From Undaria pinnatifida (lineage: Eukaryota; Sar; Phaeophyceae; Laminariales; Alariaceae), in the NCBI GenBank assembly GCA_012845835.1, contig JABAKD010000018.1, positions 7,664,701-7,728,700 of the forward strand: 64,000 bases of DNA. The letters run 5' to 3'. Below, piece by piece: positions 12,501 to 24,409 of the stretch (position 1 is its first letter; every line of letters begins with the position of its first letter). The notes under the pieces were generated by a model. The model made no database searches. It was not told where the DNA came from and saw only the letters and a list, made by a program, of their open reading frames with translations. Position numbers and translations under genes: made by a program.

Positions 12501-14632
12501 CTGCCTCTCCCCTTATCTATGCCTATCCCCCCACCCACACAAAAAATGAGACACAAGCAAAACAAAAAATTGTACTAGCAGAAACGTACTGAACGCCTAT
12601 AGCTTGGAGTTATCTCCATTGGAAGCAGGAACGGCGCTCCGTCTCGAAAGCGATGCATGGTCAATGATCCAATGGCTAAAGCAAGCAAAGAATGAGTACG
12701 CCCCGCACTCCCTCTCTCTATTTGTTCCCCCTACCTCTCTTTTACACCTCCCCCCCTCCCCCCCTCCCCCTCCCTCATATCTGTCTCTTTCTTCATAAAC
12801 CCCCTTGCCCCCCCCTCCTCTTTCCCCCCTCCTTATCGCTCTTTTACACCTCCCCACCTCCCCCCCTGCCTCCCCCCCTCATATCTGTCTCTTTCTTCAT
12901 ATACCCCCCCCCCCCCCCTCCTCTTTCCCACCTCCTTATCTCTCTTTTACACCTCCCCACCCCCCTCTCCTTATATCTGTCTCTTCATATACCCCCCCCC
13001 CCCGCCTCCCCTTTCCCCTCTCCTTCTCTCTTAGGTGCTGACGGTGAGCCAGGGGAACGAGTACACAGGAGCCGGCTACACCGTCTGCCCCAACTGTTTC
13101 AACGACCCACCCCCGGGCCACGGAGGAGAAGGACAATCCAACTTCCGCTGCTTTATGTGCAGCGCCACCTGCCCGCTCGCCCGCAGGATTCAAGGTCAGC
13201 AACTACCACCCTAACACTGACCTCGACCCGAAAAAACCCTATCCCAACCCTATCCCTAGAAGAAAAGCAACTATGGCCCTAACCCCAAAGCCGACGCTAA
13301 CCCAACCCTGCCCCCTACCAGGCCAGCAACTACAGCCCTAACCCCGAACTCGACCCTACCGCCGACCCCGACCCTAACCCCAACCCATCCCTACCCCTAC
13401 AATTTCAGTTATTACAACTCTAACCCCGACCTTACCACACCCTAAGCCAACCCTGACCCCGAGTTTGAATATCCTAACCCAACCCTAACCCCGACCCCGA
13501 ACGTAACCCCAACCCAACCCAATCCGCACAAATTCAGTATTTTCAACTCGAACCCCGACCTTCATAACCCTAACCCAACCCTAACCCCGACCTTACGAAT
13601 CCTAACCCAACCCTAACCCCGACCCCGACCCTAACCCCAACCCAACCCAACCCTGTCCCTACCTTTTCAATAATTACAACTCTAACCCCGACCTTGAAAA
13701 CCCTAACCCAATCCTATCCCCGACCCCGATCTTACCCCTAGCTCTATAACCCTTCTACTGTTTTTTTTGCGGCGCCCACCCGCCCGCCCTCTCGCCCGCA
13801 GGGTTCAGCGTAGGCAACTATGGTGCAATCCCAACCCCAACCTTGAGGAACCCAACCTTGCTCCAAACCTGAACTCAACCCTAACCCCAACCCTACCCGT
13901 ATCGAGATTTTCATCCCACGCTAAGATAGAGGTAGCCCTTTTGGGCAAGGGCGTTTTTTAAATGACAGGGCTCCTTAACCCAAAATCGCCTCCGAGTTTC
14001 CGATTTGCTTCGGGATGTGATGACTGCTTTGTGTGCCTAGGCCATGGGATTTTCTTCGTCGAGTTTTCGTGTTCGTTTAAAAAAAAAAGGCAGAACAGTT
14101 TCTTGTTCGTTTGAAAAAAAAAGGAAAACAGGGATCCTCGAGTGAAGAGCCTCTGATTTTTTTTGGTGCGCCTTGTAGGGGTGAAGCGGATTCTGAGAAT
14201 TTTCTCTGAGCCCCTGACGTGAGGAGCTCAATGCCACAATCGTCAGCGCCCGAAACATGACTTCCGAAGGCCTTCGTCAGCGCGACCCGACCAACATTTC
14301 GATGCGCTAGTCCTAAAAATATCCATTGTACTCGTATCGTACTAACCGATGAATCTACGCTTGAGGAGCCAAACCGGTCGGAAGGTCAGGAAACACATTT
14401 AACCCCAAAGGTGAAAGCCTTACGGTGGGATGACTCTAGAACCCTAACCTGGGCCCGCTTCTTTTTTTTCGACGCCACCTGCGCACTCGACCTCAATGTT
14501 CACGTTGTGGGTTGCAGGCGGAGACACGCCTATTGCGCGGTGTAGAAAACCTGGCTGCGACCAGTTCCTCTTTATCAAGAAGACCAGGGCTGGGATTTTT
14601 CATCTCGGTGAGCGGTTGGCAGTGGTCGTGTT

Positions 14633-14701
<69 letters not shown>

Positions 14702-17700
14702 ATTGTTGTTATATTGTTGATCGTTTCCTTGTTCCTTTTCTTGTCCTTGCTTTTTTCCTTGTTCTTGGAATTGTTGTTCTTTTCCTTGTTCTTGTCCATG
14801 TCGTTTATTGTCCTCGTCTTTTTTTTTGCCCTTGTTGTTGTCCTTGTCCTTGTCCTTGTCTTTGCTACTGTGCTTGTTGTCTGCCTAACTATTTTGATGG
14901 ACTAATTGAGTGAGTATCTAATGAACGGTGTTGCAGGGTGCAAGTCGTACCCCCAGTGCGCCGGGTCGACGGTGTGGCTGCCTCGGTGCATTGTGACGGT
15001 CGTCGTGTCGGCGGGGGGAGGGACGTGCCCCTCTTGCAGCGGTCCCACAGCGGAGGACGTCGTGCGATACCTCGACTTCACCTTCAAGTTCCAGAGGTAG
15101 GTGTTGTGGTGGTGGTGGTATGGGGGGAGTGGAGGGGTAGAGGGGGAGGGGGGTGCTGCGTATTGTGGTGGTATTGATGTTGGTGTTGGTGCTGGTGTAG
15201 AGAATTGTCTCCGTGTGATACAAAGGCTTCACAATCAACTGTCAGAGATGGGTGTTGTGGCGGTGGTGGTATGATCATGGGTAGGTGGAGGAGATGAGGG
15301 GGGTGATGGTGTGTGGATATTCTGGTACTCGTAGCAAAGTCTGATGTGTGATTTTTTGTTTTCGCACATGTTCTACGGAGATTGCGGGGGGTCTGGTGGT
15401 ATCCCGAAAAGGTGCACGAGAACAATCTCCCGGATGCTTATTTGTGTCCTGGGATGGGGGAGAGGACGATACCCTTTCCCTCACTCCATCCTCTGGTACT
15501 CCGGTACAGCTTGTCCTCTACATTTACTGATCAACATTTGAGCAACCATATCTGCCTTGCCTCATGGCATACCTCACCATCGAGTCCTCCACGTGATCGA
15601 CGGTACCCCGCCCACGAGTTGTCCACTTACGCTGGCGTGGCGAGTCAAGGAACCTCGGGGGCGACACGTGTCGAAGGATTCTTCTGGTAATCGTGTTGAG
15701 AGGTTACTATGAGGATGGTTTCTTTTTTTGCTGGGGCTTACCGAGGAATAGCAGCGAGGCTACTTAATGAAAGCACACGCTGCCGCCTCAGCCGAACTAG
15801 AGATTGCGAGAATCGGAATAATTGCCTAAATGACGGTAATGCCTGGAGAGCCCATCGAGACGCTAACGTCAGTCAAACCTAGCGAGGATCCCGAGGTGGC
15901 AAGGGACCAGCGCCAGCCCAGGAAAAACCTAGCAGCTGCGCAGTCCCAACACTGGGCCGCAGGGAGACCGTGGAAGCGCTCGGATATCTTGCCATATGGT
16001 GCCAGGAGCAGAATCTACTGCAACTCTCACGTATTGGAGAGCCAAGATCATGGACGAGATTCACAGCAACGTTTTCGAGGCGGGCGCGATCGCGATTCAG
16101 GTGGGGTACACGCAAGAGGGACACCAGGAGGACATGATGGAGTCCAGAGAAGAGTCAGAGGAGGCGCCACCGCCGCCGCCATCGTAGCACCTGCAGCAGC
16201 AACAGCAGCAGTAGCCGCCGGCGCCAGGGCAGCAGCAAGAGCAGCACCACCAGCAGCAGCCGCCGGCGCCAGGGCAGCACCACCAGCAGCAGCCGCCGGC
16301 GCCAGCGCAACACCACCACCACCACCACCACGATCAGCAGCAGCCGCCGGCGCCAGCGCAGCACCAGCGCAGCAACAGCAGCAGCAACAGCAGCTACAAC
16401 AACAGCAACAGCAACCATCAAGGACCCCCCACCCGCCGCCGCCACAATCGTCTGAACAAGGCGTGAGCGGGGAGAGATGCGTGAATGTGGGTAGAGAGCT
16501 TGGTGGTGGTTGTGATGGTGATAACGATACGGGAGACCCAATCGCGAAATTGTTCCCTCCGTGGACTGCGTGGTGAAGTGGTTGTAAGGAACGCAGTGAC
16601 AACCGCGGCAGCGAGCCAGACGGGCACGTGTGGGAGCGAGCAGGGATCGGTACTGGGTGGTTTTGCGGCAGCTTTGTGGGTCGGGGGCGCGAGCCGGCTG
16701 GTCGACGCCCTTCTCGCCCGAAGAGAGCGCGCGTTCGAGAGAAAGGCGGGATGATCATCTGCCAGCAACGGAGCTCGGGATCAAGGCTCAGGTCTTGATT
16801 TTTTTTTGTGTTATTTGATGGCTGTGTTGAATGTTAGCTATTCGTACTCGTATCATAGGTATTGTGTTGCTCTTGAAGTGCGTGTTTTCGACTGACTCCG
16901 TAGCTGGTAGTTTTTTTTTGTTCAACTATGCTGTCCACCCCCCCCCTCCCCCTCCCCCCCCCGCGCCCGCCCCTCGTACGCCCTTGCGTATGGTTTGGGT
17001 TAGGTTGAGGGCTAGATGTGTAGTAGGTGCTGTCGATCACGTGCTGGCAGTGCAATGCAGTGTTTTTGTTTTATCGTGTATGATACCGGTGTTAGCAGCT
17101 GTAGTGCCTGACATATGACCTGTTTTCTGGATACTCGTATGTCCATACGAGCGAGTTCAAGCGACTGGTGATTTGTGTGGCGTACTGTTTTTTAGCGGTG
17201 TACGGTATCCACCAATTCGTAGACTGCTGTTCAAGTGATGATTTGCACCAGTTGGAGGTAGGCAAATCAGCAGCCCAGCAGTCGGTTGCCATTGCAGAAT
17301 ATTGTTCTTGCCTTGTCTTTTGAAAGCAATGGTTGTTGTCCCCGCTGTGTTGGTGACGGCGTCGAAAGCAAGCGTTAATACTGCGGCGGTCGCAGTACCA
17401 ACTGCGGACGAGCGAACGATAGCCGTGGCAGGCGACAAGACTGAAAATTATTCTACAGCGGAAGGTCGTTCCGCCACTTCCTGGGAGATGGTGCCTGAGG
17501 TGGTCAAGAAACAGCAGGAAAGTGACAAGGAAGCTGCGCCTGCCGTTTGTGGCATGGCAGTCGATACAAACGGAAAAATGGAGCTAGCAGTGAAATAAAT
17601 GGTAGTTGGATGAACCCGGCAAGGATCTGAGTACCCTGTCGAGAGTGGAGAACGCTTGCTTGGGGCTCCGACTTCCTTCGGGATTGCTGCTTTGGTGGAT

Positions 17701-20700
17701 TATAGCTGCGGCTGCATGTGTACTGATCGGTGCTGCTGCTGCTGCTGTGCGGCCGACAGCAACCAAAAGCCCCGCTTTTTATATGCGTCGTATTGACGCC
17801 GCTACACCGAGGACGGCAGTTTCGCCGACATTCTCACTAAAAGAGGTTTCTTATCCGTCGACACTCGGGTCAGGAGTAGAATACCGATGGGAGCATGCGG
17901 ACGCCAGGAGCGACCGACAACACTCTCGGATTCCAGCTATTTTTAAGAGGGTTGGTGGCTGGAGATTCTGCAACAGCAGGAGACTCGCGAATAAACGTAG
18001 GAAAATGGCGGGGGCTGTTGAGCTGGGTGGGCTTGCTGAAATTGATATGGGAGTGCGTATGTGGGGCTTGAATGGGGTGAGCAAGATCATAAGCACTGCT
18101 ACAGCTCAGGGACACCGATTTCCCGTCACGGGTATCGGGTAAGCTGGGTAGAGTAAAGTGGAACAGGTAATCCACGGCTTACTGGAACGTTACACGCCCC
18201 GGACAGCTCGTGAGCTAGCTCATCCATCGTGTATAGCTCACGCGCCCAACACATGTGCAGATGAGCTATCGTCTGTAGCTCAAGCATTGAACACATGCGG
18301 ATCGTGTAGCTCCTATAGCTCAAGCATTGAGAACATGTGCGGGTCATGTAGCTCCTATAGCCCAAGCATTGAAAACATGTGCGGATCATGTAGCTCCTAT
18401 AGCTCATTCCGGGACCAATGAGCTAGCTCATGTAGCTCTTACAGCTCACCTTGGTGCAATATGTGCGGATGAGCTATCCTGTATAGCTCAAGCTTTGAAA
18501 ATATGTGCAGATGAGCTACCGTCTATTGCTCAAGGTGGGAAAACATGTGCAGATGAGCTATCGTGTATAGCTCAAGCGTTCAAAACATGTGCAGATGAGC
18601 TATTCTCTATAGCTCACCCCATGAGCTAGCTCATATACGTAGCTCATTGTCGTTCTTTCAGGGCAAAACATGCAGGTGCTTATATGTGTACATGGACAAA
18701 CCTGGCCTCCGAGACGAGTGCGAATGTAGGTTATATAGCTCACCATCCAGGCGAAACTTCAACGTCGGTACGTGCGACAGTATCGTACTCCCTTTCAACG
18801 TCAAAACAAGTATACCTGGTATACTGTAGCTGTCATGAATACCTGGTATTTTGATATTTAGACCGTACTTCTTACGCATATCACAGCATTAGCAATTAAC
18901 TTCATTGAACACATAACAAATAGCAGTAGTCAATGCGGCCATATTGACACACAGCGTTTGAAATCCCGTGCATCCCCATCCCTCCAACACGGCTTCGCGT
19001 AGCCTACAACAAGGTGCAAAAAAAAGAAAACAGCAAGAGGCAGAAATAAAAAAATAATCTGCATCGCCCAGAAAAAAGCAAAAAAAAAACGAACAAACAT
19101 ATACATATATATAACAGCACAGGAGATCTACCGCTGCCCCCTATTCATCCCCAAGGCTTTTAGCCCGAGCCTTCCCTTGCGGAGTCGCCGTAGCCGGCGT
19201 TAACGCCCTGTTCGCCCGAAGACTCCGCCTCCCCTGCGTACTCATCGCAGGCGGCGTCCACGCCCACTTCACCCGCAAACCCCGCCTCGCCCGCAGAAAG
19301 GGCGGCCACCTCCGCCTTTGGGTTGGAAAGACGGCGAGGTACCGCCTGGAGGGGCTGCTCAGTTTGAGAGAGCCGGCTCTTCAATCGGCATATGGTCGAT
19401 GTTGCCATTGAGGAACATGACCATCTCCGCGTAGGCCGCGGATAGGCTGCTCCGGGAACCCGTAATGAGACGCCCCACCGTGCTGAAGTCCCTCTCCAGG
19501 ACGGCAGAAGACGCCGGCACAGAGCCTGGGTTTGGTTGTTGTCTTCATCATCCACATTAATTGCCTCCGGTGTGGAACCGACATCTATCGGAGCGCCCGC
19601 TTCTTGCTGGCTGCTGGCAGCCGAAGCACCGTCAGAGCTGCTTCCCCGGGTGGTGGCCATGGCTAGGCGCGTTGTGTGGTGTTGTATGTGTACGTCGTAT
19701 GCGTGCGAGCTCTTGTTTGTGAGTGGCAGGTGCCTCGATTGAGTTGAGTTGGGTTGTACTTGGTCGGGGGGTGCACGGGCATGGTTATGGTTGATGGTTA
19801 TGGTTGTGCCGAAAAAACAAATCCACCGGTACTCTGGTCTATCTATCTGGCATATTAAGAACAGAAAAACTCCGACCTCGTATATAAAATATACATGGAT
19901 GTTTGTGTCGTCATGGTGTGGTGTGTATGTGCTCGTACCTGTGATTATCAGCAGCTCATGAGCTAGCTCATGTAGCTCTTATCGCTCACGACCTCAAAAC
20001 ATGTGCAGATGAGCTCTCCTCTATAGCTCAAGCGTCGAAAACATGTGAAGATGAGCTATCGTCTATAGCTCAAGCTTCGAAAACATGTGAAGATGAGCTA
20101 TCGACTATAGCTCACTCTTTTGAAACCATGTGCAGATGAGCTATCGTCTATAGCTCAAGCATTGAAAACATGTGCGGATCATGTAGCTCCTATGGCTCAA
20201 GCATTGAAAACATGTGCGGATCATGTAGCTCCTATAGCTCATCCTGGGCAAACATGTGCGGATGAGCTACCGGCTACTGCTCACCGTCCCAAAACATGTG
20301 CAGATGAGCTACCTTCCGTAGCTCAAGCCTCGAAAACATGGGCGGATCATGTATCTTCCGCAGCTTACCCGTGAGCTACCGTCGAAAAGAGCTAGCTCGA
20401 GCTACGGTGAGCTGATTCGTCTGGGGTGTGGAACGTTACCAATATATCAATCTACTGCCGTAAATTAGTGAGTCTGTTTCATAGTGTCCGTATATATGTG
20501 TTTACGCACTGAATAGCGCCTCGCAAGGGAAACTGCTGCGCCGCCTCGCATTGAGGGCGTACGGTTCTCGCCGCTATACAATAAATCGTAGATCTGCCCC
20601 GCCAGCTCTCCGGCACGATACTCTCTTTGGCTTCCTCTGAAACCCCATGCACATCGCGGAGGTTGCTGTATGACAAGATTATTTGCGTATCGCGGAGGCT

Positions 20701-23700
20701 GCTGCAACAGCATCACGAACTACACTACAACCTATGCGAGGACGAGGACAGTGCAAAGCCGCACCACCGTGCCTGGCGCAGAGCGCCGCAACGGTCTGCA
20801 TCTATCACGCCGTATAGCAATCGACGACTGGGGTGCATATACAATCCGAGCAGCACCGCACGATTACTACCGCTGCTGATTCATCTCACCTTTGCCGAAT
20901 GGACAAAGCCTGGATGGACACCTCGTTCGGATCAACACTGGACGCCCCTCGCACGCCTGTTTGATCACGAAACTTCACAAGAAAAAAGCGCGAGGCAACA
21001 GGCCGATCGGGTAAGGACGCATGGCCCACTGCAGCAGCATCGCACATCGGCTTTAGTTAGCTAGAGTCGAACAGGACACGTGCTACGAGGCACGAGCTAT
21101 CTCGCGCCGAGCTAGAAACAAAAATATGGCACTTGTCTCAACAGTACGTCCTCAAAACCTCTTTCTCTCGTCAAAGCTGCCTTACCCTTGTCCGCCCCGA
21201 ATGCGCCGAGTCCTCCACGTTGTCGTCAGATGATCGAATAATACATCTGCGACAAAAACGGTGAAATGTTATAGGCGGGAGATACGACAGAAGAAGAGGA
21301 AGTCGCGCATACATACGTCGGCAACCAGCATTCACCCCTTATGTTTTTGATCGCTGGTCAATCGGAGATGCCCTCTATAAGCCAGCCCGCGTGGAAGCGC
21401 GGACGGCGACACCGTACCGCGGTCTTGCTAATGAAAAACAGCACACACGGGAGCGAGCGAGCTCGTACTTGCATGTACGAGCGGTTCCAACTTTAGTATC
21501 GCTGCCGCGTCAATCAAGACCCCACTAAAACTCGCACTGTTTGTACGAATCTTAGCCTATGGACCGATGCACGAAACGCAAGACATCAGGCCGATGGGGT
21601 TAGGACGCATGGCCCACTGTTCGAGAGCGGCAACGGGTAGATTTCAAAAATTCCGGTTGAGGCCTGAGAGTCATATTTTTTACTGGTAAGTCAGATCAGG
21701 CACATAATTGATGAGGGAATTGGCGACAGAGCCAAACTGCTTACCTGGTATGAACTTGGATTAAGTTGGGGAGGGGATGGCTAAGAACAGATGGAATTTT
21801 ACCTGAATTTTTAAGTTGAAAACCAGGGGATTTGGGGATTGTTGGGCTTTTTGACGACAGAACCCAGAACTAAAGTCACTGGGAATGCCCGTAGCTCAAC
21901 ATAGGTACCACACCTGACCCGACCCGACCCGGGAAATTTGACCTGACCCGTGAAAAGCCTTGCCTATTCCCTAGTATGATAATACCTATACAGGGGGGGG
22001 GGGGTCTGGTTGTAAATGACACATTTTGCAAAAGAGGGGCGCGACATAGAAACAGAGTCATTTTACGCGGGCACAAAAGCAGTATGTACGAGTATATTAT
22101 AATATAAATAAGAATACACTCCAGCTGTGAGATCGCAGATTTCGTCGAAACTCATCATGCAAGCTGTGTGTGATGCTCCGATCGCGCGTATTACTGGGTG
22201 TGTGTCCTCATTGAGGATATACTGTAGGTCGGCGACTCCCCTTAGAACTACAGTGTAGCTTGTCCTACGGTCAACAGGGTGGTGTTAATCAATCTGTGCG
22301 CGGAAACTATAAAACCCGTTTTTGAGGGGGACAAAATCTGACAGCTGTGGAAGGAAATGCATCAGTTTATCAAGTGTATCCTGTAAGTCGTATAGCCGGT
22401 GAGGGGAGGGCGGAGTTTTTGGGAGGGGGGGGGGGGGGCGTTGAGAAGGAGGGGGGGATTGCAGTGCCTGCCCAGGCCGATCTACCGCGGCTATGCTCAC
22501 ACCATAGTAGTCGTTCGTACTGCTGAGCTACACGGTGGGACCTTACGTACGTACGTACGTACGTACATTAGCGTGTACGACGGTGTATATCACCCGCCCG
22601 GGACGTAAGTTGTATGCCACACCCCCTAAAGTATACCTCCCGGGTGATGACGTGCTTCAATTCCCAAAAAACAGACACCGTTAGCTTGCCGCCTGCCTCG
22701 AGTGAGTGTGACAGCAAAATCTCCAACCACTCACACACTGCTATCACACCCCGTTTTTTTTTTTACGTCCCGATCAACGTCGTACGAAGTACTTTGAGGG
22801 TGTTACCATATGGTAAGACACCCACCCCCTGGTTGGCGCACCCGCTGTTATCACCCCCCCTCCCCCCCCCCTTTTTTTAATCGTTCTGCCTGCGAGAACC
22901 ACTGACTACTACTATTGTCATTTTCACGTCTTAGCTTGCCGCCTTCTTCGCGTGAGTGTGACAAAACCTCCAACCACTCACACAATGCTACCACACCCCT
23001 TGTATCACCTACCCACCCACCTGCTTGGAGTGTGGCAGCAAAACTCCGTCCAATGCTGAAACCACTGCTGCTTTATTTAAAAAAATGAAAAATGCACTTC
23101 AGCTGTGAGATCGACCAAAAATTATTTTTTGATCAAAACTCAGCTTTGCAAGCTGCGTGTGATATTTCGATTTACCGGTATATGATATCAGACAGCCTAT
23201 GATATTAATAGAATGGTTGATCGTTTTTTTTTGTCTTTAAATCCTATTTACCAAGGGGTGTATATCATACTATGGTACCACCTATAAAGATATAACACCA
23301 CACCATACCACACCGGGCGAAGATTATCAACGGGGGGGGTGTTTGTTACACACAATAGTCGTATTGTATTATACATCCTGGCGAAGACTTTTATTTATTA
23401 ATACTAGAAATACGCGGTACATGAAATAAATTATGTGTAAAAAGAAAAAAGAAAAAGAAAGACCAACTCGAACCCCGAATCAGATGTACCACCACACCAC
23501 ACCAGGTGATAAATATTATCACCGGGAGTATGTTACACGTACACAATACTATACTCTTATTGCAGTATACATCCTGGCGGAGAAGAAGACCTTTTCTCTA
23601 TCTTAATATTACAAAAAGGGCAAAAAAAACTCGCAGGGGAAAATATTAAGATATACCTGGTATGTCTAAAACCAAAAAGGAAAAAAAGACCAACTCGAAC

Positions 23701-24374
23701 CCCGAATCGCACAGACCACCACGCCACACCGCACCACACCGGATGATAAAAGATTATCACCGGGGGTGTGTTGTGTTATACGCAATTTATTTTATGGCGC
23801 AGAATGAAGAAGACCTTCTCACTATTTTAATATTTCATAGAAGAATGAAATAATAAAAAAAAGCAAAAAAACAAAGAATCTAAATATAAAGACCACCTTG
23901 CCTCTCAGGGACTCGAACCCTGAAGCAGATATACCGCCGCACCGGGTGATAAATATTATCAACGGGGGGGTGTTGTGTTGTGTTACATTCACCACACAAC
24001 TTATTTTATGGCGGTGAGACCTTCTCACTATACATTAGTAATATTTGAAATAATAAAATAAAATAAAAATTAATTTCGTACGTCATCGATCGAAAAAGAA
24101 TAAGGACCACCTCGCAGGGACTCGAACCCCGAATCTTCTGTGTCGGAAACAGACACCTTAATCCATTAGGCCACGAGGTCTGCTGACTTGTGCACACCAG
24201 TGTTACGTCTTCAACTTTTATGGCGGCGTCCCGGAGATAGACACCTTATTAACATCTCGGACACCGTTTCGGAGACAGACACCTTACTAGACGTTTCGGA
24301 CACAGACGCCTCCTTATTATTTTCAACCCGATCTGTCTCGTACACAGCTTTTTCGGGGTTTCACATGTTATGTT

Positions 24375-24409
<35 letters not shown>

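Noticed and set aside
18205-18640. Evenly spaced repeats that could suggest a CRISPR array
   Set aside because: The host is a eukaryote, the units are degenerate, and they form the subterminal arrays of a hAT element with matching arrays at the other end.
20627-21064. 145-codon frame in TOP3A intron 10
   Set aside because: No recognisable domain, no splice or repeat support, and the sequence is flanked by a hAT element and diverged repeats.
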